From: Pelagophyceae sp. CCMP2097
Taxonomy: Eukaryota > Sar > Pelagophyceae
Assembly: GCA_026770575.1 (NCBI GenBank)
Contig: MU657185.1
Span: 57,280-81,340, forward strand
Direction of reading: 5' to 3'
Length of the DNA: 24,061 nt
Every line of letters starts with the position of its first letter. The stretch's first letter is position 1. This document shows positions 9,051-17,997 of this stretch, one piece after another. The notes below the pieces were generated by a model, which did no database searches, was not told the DNA's origin, and worked only from the letters and a program-made list of their open reading frames with translations. A program made the translations under genes and the position numbers.

Positions 9051-9344
9051 TGTGTGGGTGGCAAGTGCGACGCCGCCGAGGGAACGCACGCGGGATGGTG
9101 GCGCATGAAGTGGTCGGAGACGCGCAGGCCAGGCGGGCCGGCGAAGCCGGGGAGCAGGCCCCGGCCCGGCGCGGACAGGCACGCGTGCATCTCCCACAGG
9201 GCTGGCGGAGAGCCTCGCCCGCCGTGGACCTGTGAGCCTTTGTGAGCTTTCGCTGAACTTTAGCGATAATGTTTGCGCGTAAGGCCCCACTTGCACTGGC
9301 AAGCTTCCGGCCCACCTTCCGTGGGTCCCGCCCGTCGCGGTGCC
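9051..9344. promoter_or_regulatory. divergent promoter region
   Basis: This is the only space between the 8733-9050 gene (leftward) and the Wss1-like gene (rightward), so it must serve both. A short A/T-richer patch, including CTTTAGCGATAATG, lies at 9256-9270. No TATA box is evident. Confidence 0.4.
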
Positions 9345-11022
9345 ATGAGTCGGCCGGCCGACGGGTTGCAGTGCGACGTGCGCTCGGTCGAGGTGCTGAA
9401 GAAGTTGGCCGACTGCGAGGCGGCGCGCGCGCTGCTCAACCAGGTGAAGCTTCACGCCGACGCCCTCCTCAAGGCGCGCGGCTGGCACGTCAAGCGCCTC
9501 GTCGAGATCTGCTGCTGCGGCGGCGTCAAGGGCCCGCACGCGAAAAATGACAACGTCGGCGGATGGTGCCGCGCAGACGGTGCGCCCGGCCCCGCGGGAA
9601 AGGGCCTTCCCTGCAGATCCCCGACCGACCGACCGCGAGGCTTTCAAACGTCGTTGGCTAGGCTCGGGCGTCGGGGCGGCGGTTATTGCGATCCGGCTGC
9701 GGCGGCCTCGGTCGCACGACTTTTACCACTTTGAGCACTGCGTGGCTGTGGTGATTCATGAGATGACCCACATCGTCCACGGTAACCACTCGGCGAGCTT
9801 CTACCAGCTCATGGACGAGCTCAAAGGGCAGCACGAGACGTTTCTGGCAAAGGGCATGGTTTTGGACGCCGCCGGGTTTCCGCTCAGCGGCGGCGCCAAG
9901 ATGGACGCGATGCGGCACAACCCCGCCGACGCGCGAGAGGCGCGCGGCAAGGCGCTCTCGGCAGCCGAGACGCGCGCGAAACAGGGCGCCGTCATGGGCA
10001 CCGCCGGCGGCGCGCGCCTCGGCGGCGCGACCAAAGGCGGCGCCGCGTGGGACAAGCTGGAGCCGAGAGAGGCCGCCCTGCGCGCGGCGGAGCGGCGGGC
10101 GGCGGACGCGGCGCAGGGCCTCGGCGACGACGAGCTCGGCGCGGCGGCGGCGGGGCCCATCCGCTGGGACGGGTCGTGGCGGGCAATGTGTCCAGTCTGC
10201 GGGCCCGTCTGCGCCGACGTCGAGACGCACGCCACAGTCGACTCGGACGACGACGGCGACGACTACGACGACGGCGCGTCGGCGGGCGGCGGCGCCAGAG
10301 CGGCCGCGCCTCCCGCCCCTCCCGCAGCACCGCCGGCCGGCAAGAAAGGACCCCCGCCCTCTTCATCGAGGCGGGCCGAGCCGGCTCCGCAAAAGCCTGC
10401 TCCCAAGGCGACGCCGAAGGTGGCCCCGAAGGCAACTCAGAAGGCGGCTCCGCCGAAGGCTGCTGCCCCGAAGCCTTCTCCGCCGACGAGCGTCCCGGTA
10501 CCTCCAGCGAAGCGCGCCCGGCCGTCGATAGTCGACCTCACGACGCTCGACGACGACGACGACGTGGCCGATGCCCCCGCGCTCTGGGAATGTGCGCGGT
10601 GCACGCTGCTCAACGACGACGACGTCGCGCTGGCCTGCAGCGCCTGCGGCGCGCCGCGGGCGGCCAACAACGCGCCCGGCGACGCGCCCGACGACGCTCC
10701 GCGGGCGCGGGACGATGCCGCAACGCGCGCCGACGCGGCGCTCGCGGCGGCACTCGCGGCGGCGGACGCGCGGGCGGAGGAGGAGGACGCCCGCCTCGCG
10801 GCGCGCCTCGCTGCCTCGATACCGCCGGACTCGCCGCCGGACACGTCGGGGGACGCGGACATCGCCGCGGCGCTGATGGCCGCCGACGTCGATGACGGGA
10901 CCACGTTCGTCGTCGAAGCGCCGCGACCTCGGGAGGCGCCCAAGCCGCCCGGCCCCGGCGACTTTGACCCGTGCCAGGCTTCGCTTAACGGCGTGACAGT
11001 CAAACGGAGGCCGCCGGGCTAG
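9345..11022 (+). CDS. Wss1/SPRTN-like WLM-domain metalloprotease, two exons
   Basis: WLM proteases cut proteins cross-linked to DNA, guided by SUMO or ubiquitin and Cdc48/p97. Exons 9345-9579 and 9662-11022 give 531 aa; the intron has a GTGCGC donor and a TAG acceptor. Residues 8-130 form the WLM fold. Zinc and catalytic residues are H111, E112, H115 and H121 in HEMTHIVHGNH. RLGGA and PREAALRAAERR segments typical of the family follow. C255 and C258 with H268 (CPVC...ETH) resemble a UBZ4 ubiquitin-binding finger lacking its last Cys. A Lys/Pro-rich linker leads to SIVDLT plus an acidic run (367-380), a good SUMO-interacting motif, and then a RanBP2-type zinc finger (W387, C389, C392, C404, C407). 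The tail is Ala/Asp-rich. The gene converges on the voltage-sensor gene, 74 bp away. Confidence 0.9.
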
Positions 11023-11096
11023 CCCGACGGCGCGATACGATAATGTAACAAATGAGATCACTTTCACGGCGACGGCACACGTGCGTTACGGTCGCC

Positions 11097-13361
11097 TCAC
11101 GCGGCCCGGTCGACGTCGTCTGCCCAGCGGACGCCGGCCGTCGTCGGGCGGTTCGACGCAGTGGTCGGTCGGCTGTGCGCGGTCGTCGGTCGGCTGTGCG
11201 CGGTATTCGGTCGACTGTTGAAGAAGGGGAGCGCGCGCCAGGCTCGGGCGGCGGCCGAGTCGGCGGTCCCAGGCCGCGCCTCGGCCGTCGTCGGTCTGGT
11301 GGGTCTGTCGCCGAAGGAGACGCGCATCGACTGCCCGCTCGCCGGCCTTGGCGCGGCGCGGTTCGCCTCTGCGTCGTAGTCGAGGATGTGCCAGCCGTCG
11401 CCGTCGTGGACCAAAACGTCGGCCTTGTGCTCACCCGGCTTGCCGCCCGGCGGCCCCGTTTGCCGCCGGTAGAGGTCGGGCGTCCCCGGCACGACGTCGC
11501 GGAACGTGACGCCGTACGTGGAGCGGGCGAAGTCGATCTCGCGCGCGTCAATGTCGGTGACCGTGTTGCCGTCGGGGAACGGGTTCCTGCCCTTTGCCGG
11601 CCAGTCCGCGGCGTCGGCCTGCGTGTCGTCGCCGGCGCGGTCCTCGCGTTGGCGGCGCGTCTGCGAGACGCGGAGGTCGACGGCGCAGCGGCGGCCGACG
11701 GACTGGAGCGGAAACGTGCCCGCGCGGTACATGAGCAGCTTGCGCACGAGGCGCTCGCGCGTGCCCGGCCGCCGGCGCCAGGGCGACACGGGCCGATCGC
11801 GGAAGATTGGCTTGCGCTGCAGGTTCTTCAGCCTTCGCTTCGTCGCCGCGTGCCGGCGCACATTGGACGACGCGGGCCGCGGCGTGCCGCCGCGCCCGAG
11901 CCGCATGCGCTCTTGCGCCGCCGGTGTGCCCGAGACAAGCAGCTCGTCGTCGGTGAGCGTCGCGCGGAGCCAGCGCAGCCAGGCGCCGCGGCGGGCGCGC
12001 TCCTCGAAGCACGCCACGCGCCGCCGCAGGGCGGTCAGGCGGCGCCTCGCGAGCATCCGGCCTTCCTCGTTTTGGAGACGGCCGGCCTGCGTCGCGCGCG
12101 CCGCCAGTTGTGACGCGCGCTTGACTTTGTCGCTTGCGGCGTCGCGGCCGCGCTGCCGCCGCGCCTCTGCGGCAGCTTCGACGCGATCGAGCGAGGCGCG
12201 CCAGCCTCTTCGGAGCATCATCTCCGCCGCCGAGACGCCAACAAAGTCGCCCGCGAGCGGCTGCGCCGACGCGTCGGCGCCGAGCAGCGCCAGCGCCTCT
12301 GCGGCGGCTCGGTGCCGGTGCAGCGCGGCGACGAAGAGCGGCGTGAAGCCTTCGAAGGCGTCGCGCTTTTCGAGGGCCGCGCGGAACTCGGCGCCGCATT
12401 GCTCGACGCACATAACCTCGATGACGCCCTCGCGGCCGCGCTTCGCCGCCACGTACAGCACAGACTCGCCCGTCGACGCGTGCCTGCGCGGGGCACGCCG
12501 TTAAAGGCTCCTCATCGAGCCTCTCTCTCTCGATCTTGATGAGATGTTGGAACATCAAGCCGGCACCCTTGCGAAGGGGATGCGCTGGACTCACGTCGCC
12601 CAGAGGCGGTCGCGGACGTGGTCCTCGGGGGCTTCGAGGACGAGGCGGATGCGGGCCGCGTCGCCGGCCTCTGCGGCCTCGAACGGGTCGACGTCGGCGG
12701 CCGTCAGCAGCGCCGCGGCCTCGCGCGCGCCTCGGACGGCGCGTGCGCGCCGCAGTAGCTGCGCGAGGCGGCGCGCGCGCCGCAGCAGCCGCGCGAGGCG
12801 GCCCGTGCGGCCGACGGCCGCGACGAGGCGCGGCGCGCTGCCGGCCGGCGCGAAGAGTATCGCCGTGGCGACCATAAGCAAGTCGAGCGCTAAGGCGGCG
12901 ACGTCGAGTCGGTTGCACGCGTCCGCGAAGAAGACACGCGAAGAGTGCACGAGCGCCGTCGCGCGCAGGTGCGCCGCGACCTCGCAGGCGAAAAACGATG
13001 TAAAGGCGCGGCCGACCCAGACCCCGGACGCGCCGCCGCCGCCCGCCAGCGCGATTGCCGCAAGGACCACGTCCAGCAGCACGAGCGACGACGCACAGAC
13101 GATGGCGCCCGTCGACTCGATGTACGCCAGCGCCACGCCCGCGGCCCCAGACTCGGCCTGCGCCTCGTCGAGGACGACGCAGCCGCAGCAGCGCGCTAGA
13201 GCGGCGTCGTCGCTGTCCGCGGCGTCGTCGTCGCCGCCGACCTCGACGTCGGCGTCCGGGGCCACGCGCGCGCTCTCGGAGAGCCGCGACGGCGCGACGA
13301 TCTTTGTCGTGATCTTCGGCCGCGGCCGGCGGAACTTGGGCGGCGGCGCGTGCGACGACAT
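11097..13361 (-). CDS. Hv1-like voltage-sensor domain fused to ankyrin repeats, two exons
   Basis: Exons 13361-12595 and 12483-11097 (GTGAGT donor, CAG acceptor) give 717 aa. Residues 1-80 are a charged cytosolic N-terminus. S1 (about 84-106) carries D97 in LVLLDVVL, at the place of the Hv1 selectivity Asp. S2 (118-138) carries E127; S3 (149-170) carries D153. S4 (178-204) has Arg at 185, 188, 191 and 194. There is no S5, pore loop or S6. Residues 222-350 read as ankyrin repeats (DPFEAAEAGD, TGESVLYVAAKRG, FTPLFVAALHRH). A basic region (about 350-540), a conserved-looking globular stretch (about 540-630) and heptad-length RPTTA repeats follow. Hv1 proteins conduct protons across membranes; proton conduction here is inference, and a non-conducting voltage sensor is equally possible. 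The start ATG is followed by a 207-bp divergent promoter. Confidence 0.75.
11119..11220 (-). repeat. 7-residue RPTTA repeats in the coding sequence
   Basis: Near the C-terminus of the voltage-sensor/ankyrin protein the 21-bp unit encoding SRPTTAH recurs about four times (SRPNTAH, SRPTTAH, SRPTTAS, NRPTTAG), and looser RPxTA motifs lie just before. Such arrays are usually unstructured and prone to length change. Confidence 0.75.
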
Positions 13362-13568
13362 GTCTCAACGCGAGGACCGAGCCATCACCGCGGGACCGCG
13401 CGCATGTTTATGCGCGCGCGTCCGGCTCGCTGGTCTTCGCTACGAAAGATATCGATCTCGTTTCCGCGGGCCGACTGCAGAGTTCGAGCGCGAGGACGCG
13501 CGCGCTCCTCGCTTGCTTAGAGGCCTTCCCTCTGAGCCTCGAAGCTGCGGAAGCAGCCTGCGACCGGC
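13362..13568. promoter_or_regulatory. divergent promoter region
   Basis: This 207-bp gap between the start codons of the voltage-sensor gene (leftward) and the 13569 gene (rightward) must hold both promoters. An A/T-richer patch, AAAGATATCGATCTCG, lies at 13444-13459. No TATA box is visible. Confidence 0.45.
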
Positions 13569-15129
13569 ATGCGCACCCGGAGCCCATCCCCGCCGCCCCC
13601 GCCGAACCAGCGCTCGGTGACGGGTGCGCTTCGATTCCGCAGCCACGGCCCTGACCCGCCACCCCAGGTTTCAAGTTCCGCTCGCGGACCCTGGAGCGGC
13701 CGAACTACAACGAGGAAACGAACGGCCGGGGCATCAACGGCTGCGCGCCCCAGAGTCGAGCCGCCGTCGTGCCCACGTCGGCTCACGACGAGGCGGGCAA
13801 CGTGGAAGGGACGGCGAAGGAACCCCACCGCCGCTCGGGGAAGGCGGCGTGGAGAGGCGACAGCTCGATGATGCATGGACGAATTCGCTGCGCGGTGGGA
13901 GGACATTCCGCAGGCGTCGGCATCATCAAGTCGCGCGACTGGCTGCCCTCGCGGATCAAGAGGACGGCGCTGAGCGTGTTGCCTCCGCACGGCAGCCGCG
14001 ACTCGACCGAGGAGGAACCGTGCGTCGCTTGGGACGATCCCGAGCATCCCCCGCAAAGTGTCGTCGGGTTCCTTGACGACGGACCCGGCCTACGAACGAT
14101 AGCTACACTCGCATCGACGACTATGAGCTCGAGTGCCTCGTCTCGCGCGGCCCGGCAATCGGCGACGACGTCACCGCCTCGTTCGCCGGCGCAGAGGCTG
14201 ACGACACCTTCGTCGCAGTGCCCACTCCCGAAAGCTTTCGGAGCGAGCACGGCGTCGTCGTCGTCGTCGTCGTCGTCACCAGCCCGGCGGACCTCGAGTG
14301 CGAAGGATTCGACGAGGCCGCGCTCGAGTGCACGCCGATCATCACCAAGCTGACGAGGCCCGTAAAGACCGCGCCCGCACCTCCAAAGCAAGCCGCTCAA
14401 ACGGCCGCCACGACAACGCTCGCCGCGGCGCAGCCGGCGTCGCCGCGGAAGCGGCCGCACGACGCGGCGCACCCGCGCGACGCGTCACACGCGAAGCCCG
14501 CGGCGAAGCCTCGGCACCCGGACCGGCCAGGGGGCGCGCGCGACAAGGCGGCCCGCGAGGCGGCCGCGGGCCAGCAAGTCCGCGACAACCAGGCCTCGCA
14601 GCACGCGGCCTGGGAGGAGCGGGCCTCGGACCGCGGCAAGGGCGTGAACGCGCCCGCCGCGGACGCGCAGGCCAAGGACGCGCCCGCCGCGCCGGCGCAG
14701 ACCGCGAGCAAGCCCGCCGCCCCGACGGTGACGAAACCGCCGACGTGCGCTGACGCGAGCGAGGACGACGTCGTTCCGATGACGCTCGCGGCGAGCACGG
14801 AGGCTCGAGGCGGCGACGGCGCACCGTCGTCACAGCCGGCGACATCGGACGGCGACCCGCGCGCGAGCGTGTCGAGCAGCTCCGACGGCAGCGGCGTGGG
14901 GCCGAAGCGACGGGCTGGGCCGCCGAGTGACGCCGACGCCGCAACCCACGCCACTGACGCCGCAACCCACGCCGCCGACGCTGCAACCCACGCCGCCGTG
15001 CCCCCGCCGCTGGGCCTGCGCCGCACGGCGCGCACGCACTGCACTAGAGTCCGCTATACATCCGGTACCGGGCCGGACTCTGCGTGGGTCGACCCTGCGA
15101 CGCCCTTCCCCGCCTTCGCCGCCGTCTAG
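13569..15129 (+). CDS. hypothetical low-complexity protein, three exons, 477 aa
   Basis: My model is 13569-13623, 13668-14019 and 14103-15129 (donors GTGCGC and GTGCGT, acceptors CAG and TAG); phases close. No family is recognised. Residues 20-135 are the most ordered part (RPNYNEETNGRGINGC, then GVGIIKSRDWLPSRIKR). Next comes an acidic stretch (YTRIDDYELECLVSRG), a run of eight Val from a (GTC)8 tract, and a long Ala/Lys/Pro-rich, presumably disordered C-terminus with three DAATHA(T/A) heptads. Intron 1 is only 44 bp, matching the shortest in the thioesterase gene. The second intron could instead start at 14068. Its stop codon overlaps the stop of a short ORF on the other strand. Confidence 0.5.
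14254..14277 (+). repeat. (GTC)8 trinucleotide tract
   Basis: Eight uninterrupted GTC codons encode eight Val in the hypothetical protein at 13569-15129. It is a likely variable microsatellite. Confidence 0.85.
14935..14997 (+). repeat. three tandem 21-bp repeats
   Basis: Units at 14935-14955, 14956-14976 and 14977-14997 encode DAATHAT, DAATHAA and DAATHAA near the C-terminus of the hypothetical protein. Confidence 0.85.
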
Positions 15130-15263
15130 TCCGACATGCTCGCCGAGCCACCCGCCGCCCACGGCACCGCCGCAAAGCCGTATGGCGCCTCCTTGCCGCC
15201 GCCTTCGTAGTCGAGCCCGCCGTCGTTGCGCCGGGCAGCTTCCGCTGTCGAGGCCCTTCCCAT
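15126..15263 (-). CDS. short ORF, 45 aa, possible last exon of an unseen gene
   Basis: The sequence reads like a real C-terminus (NDGGLDYEGGGKEAPYGF, then PWAAGGSASMSD). An ATG at 15263 opens it, but an acceptor-like CTCAATTTTAG sits just upstream (about 15275-15285), so it may be a terminal exon whose earlier exons lie in 15290-15571. No family is recognised. Its TAG overlaps the TAG of the rightward gene in a shared CTAG palindrome at 15126-15129. Confidence 0.35.
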   Translation of the reverse strand: MGRASTAEAARRNDGGLDYEGGGKEAPYGFAAVPWAAGGSASMSD

Positions 15264-15571
15264 TGGGCCTCGCACTAAAATTGAGATCTTACGCACCTCC
15301 CGCCTTTGCACCTCGAATGGTGAGAGGCGGTGAGTGCGCTCGGGTGCCGAGGGGAAGCCGCCTCGGTGCGCACCATTGCCGAATTGGCATTGCCCGGGCT
15401 CGTCACGCCGCTCGAGCGCTCGTGCGGGTGTCAACAAAACGGCTTGAACGTAGTTTGAACGTCAACGTGCTTGACACAGCGCCGAAAAATTCAGAACTTG
15501 AAGAATCATGCAATTGCATTTTGTACACTGCCGAGGTGTAAAGGGTGTTGCTCGAGTGTACGTGTTGTGGG
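15264..15571. promoter_or_regulatory. upstream region of zeaxanthin epoxidase
   Basis: This 308-bp region is A/T-richer at 15430-15540 than its surroundings and contains ATGCAATTGCATTTTG near 15507. It presumably carries the epoxidase promoter. A short leftward transcript may cross it. No stable gene is seen. Confidence 0.4.
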
Positions 15572-17582
15572 ATGGTCAGCTTCTTGGTTCTTGGCGCGGC
15601 TTCTGTCGCCGCGTTCTCGCCGCGGCTGCCGGCGGGGAAGAAGGCGGGTCTGCGATCAACAACGGCGAGTTTTCCTCGCGGGGATTGGGGCGGCGGCGGA
15701 AATCAGAATCAGAACTTGAATAGGTCGCCGATGCGCCCGCGGTCACCGCGCCCGCGGCGACGCAGCAGCCCGACAAAATCTCCAAGGAGCACCCGCTCCG
15801 TGTCATGATCGCTGGCGTGCGACACTCCGCCGCGTCCCCTCGGCCCGCCCGCGCGCCTTTTTCGCGCGGGGGAAGAAGACACGTCGCGCGCCGCCCCGAG
15901 CGCGCCGCGCAGGCCGGCGTTGGCGGCCTGACGCTCGCCAACCTGCTGCGCCACTGCGACCACGTCGACGTGCGTCCCCGCGCGATGCGGCGGCCGCGGC
16001 GACTCGGCGTGTCGGGCGCCGCACGCCGATGTTTGGGCCCCTCAGGTGACGGTCATCGAGAAGACCAACGCGTTCAAGCGCTTCGGCGGCCCCATCCAGC
16101 TGGCCTCCAACGCCATGGAGATCTTCAAGACGCAGGACCGCGCCGTCTACGACGAAATCGAGGCCAAGTTCACCTGGACGGGCAACCTCACAAACGGCAT
16201 CAAGGACGGCCTCCGCGACGAGTGGTACGCCAAGTTCGACCTCGCCACGCCCGCGGTGCGTCGGGGTTCGGGGCGCCCGCCGCGGCGATGGTGCCCACGT
16301 CGAGCTCTAGGCGGACCGGGGTATGCCGTACACAGGCGTCATCGAGCGGCCCGACCTGCAGCAGATCCTGCTCGACAGCCTCAAGCCGGGCGTGGTGCGC
16401 AACGGCAACGGCATCGCGTCGTACGGCGAGCAGTGCGCCGTGGCCGGCGGCGTCGAGCTCTGCCCGGTAGTCGCCAAGCTCGACGACGGCTCGGAAGTCG
16501 CCACCGACTGCCTGATTGGCGCTGACGGCATCTGGTCCGAGGTCCGCGCTGCCATGCGCTCCGAGCCCGCGCGCGGTAAGGGCTCGGGCGTCTCCTACTC
16601 TGGGTACACCGTCTTCGCCGGGGAGCTCAACTACCCGAGCCCGGACCACGGCGAGGTCGGCTACAAGGTGCGTGGACTCCTCGTCTCACGGGCGTCCTGC
16701 CGAAGTTCCAGAGGGGTCGCTCCAACGGGTCGCAAACGACGTTTGCGGTAGGTGTACATCGGGCCGAGCCAGTACTTTGTCATCACGGACATTGGCAACG
16801 AGCGGTACCAGTGGTACGCCTTCCTGGCGCGGCCGGCAGGCTCGTCGGACCTCGAGGAAAAGCCGGAGGGGTCGGCCAAGTACCTCAAAGACATTTTCAC
16901 GGGCTGGTCGCCGGACGTGCACGCCATTTTGGACTACACGCGCGAGGACGAGATCCAGCAGCGCGACTTGTACGACCGGCCGCCGTCGGCCACGAAGCCG
17001 TGGTCCATCGGGCCCATCGCTCTGCTCGGCGACTCGGTCCACGCCATGATGCCCAACCTCGGCCAGGGCGGCTGCCAGGCCATCGAGGACGCCATGGTCC
17101 TCGCGCAGGAGCTGCAGACGCTGGAGAAGCGGTCGCAAGTCGCCGGCGCCCTCGAGCGCTACCGCAACCGCCGCTTGGTGCGGTCCGCCGCCGTGCAGGG
17201 CCTCTCGCGCTTCGCGTCGGACATCATCATCCGCGGCTTTGATACGCCGGCCAAGGTGTCGTTTGAGAACGGCATCAAATTTGAGAACTGCAACTACGCG
17301 GGCATCGTGACGCGCATGATGCAGCCCATCCTGCCCGTCTTCTTCAAGGTCCAGTTCAACTTCCTCTACGAGGGCTGGCGCAACGAGGCCGCCCTCGACC
17401 TCAAGTCGGGCGTGCCCCTCGCGCTCCTCGGCGGGCTCATCCTCGCGCTCGGCGCAGGCGCCGTCGGCGACTTGGCCATCCTCCTGCCCCTCGGCATCGA
17501 GTCCCTCGGCGCCACCGAACTCGTCGCCTCCATCTCAGAGGCCGCCGCAAACGTCCTCCCCGCAGTCGACGGCGTCCTCTAA
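15572..17582 (+). CDS. ZEP: zeaxanthin epoxidase, plastid-targeted, six exons
   Basis: ZEP is an FAD monooxygenase of the xanthophyll cycle that epoxidises zeaxanthin to antheraxanthin and violaxanthin (in many algae also diatoxanthin to diadinoxanthin). Exons 15572-15664, 15724-15816, 15913-15969, 16046-16255, 16311-16667 and 16752-17582 give 546 aa. Residues 1-16 are a signal peptide followed by SVAAFSP, the cleavage-site pattern for secondary red plastids. The FAD motif is GAGVGG (about 61-66), followed by FGGPIQLASNAMEI, GADGIWSEVR and GDSVHAMMPNLGQGGCQAIED. A hydrophobic C-terminal segment (about 500-530) may touch the membrane. No FHA domain is present, unlike land-plant ZEP. Intron 1 needs a GC donor (GCGAGT); all other introns are GT-AG. 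The product acts in the plastid lumen or at the thylakoid. Confidence 0.92.
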
Positions 17583-17997
17583 AGAAACTCCTGTCCGCGG
17601 TACCGCGACGGAGTATATATGATATTATATGATACATCATCGGCACGTGCACCATGAGCCTGCGCCGCAGCGAGGGAGCATACCGCAGCAGGGCGGGGCC
17701 CACACATGCGCAGGTGGACTGTCACGCTGGTCGCGCCCCACACTGCGCCATACGTCCGCCTCAATTGACACCAACTTGGTCACACAGGCCAGGCGCGGCG
17801 CCATGGCCCGGGCCGGGTTTCCATCAATATCGCCAAATTTGGGAGAAGGTTTTGGACGACTCTCAGGAGATCGTCGTCGAGTCTTGAGCAGCGAACAGGT
17901 GTGGTTGGCTGCGTTGGCCCGGCAGAGAGGCCTTGCCCCAGGCCTGCAGGCGTGCAATCGCCCAAAGCTATTTGGGCGAGATTGGCGCGGGCGTCGG
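17583..17997. other. intergenic ZEP to CSA
   Basis: These 415 bp hold an A/T-rich run (GTATATATGATATTATATG at 17613-17631) 30 bp past the ZEP stop, possibly its 3' end signal or the CSA promoter. The open frames here have no protein character that I trust. Confidence 0.5.

Noticed and set aside
11548..13368. 606-aa minus-strand frame overlapping the voltage-sensor gene
   Set aside because: It is Arg/Ala-rich and lacks the membrane helices and ankyrin motifs that appear in the correct frame.
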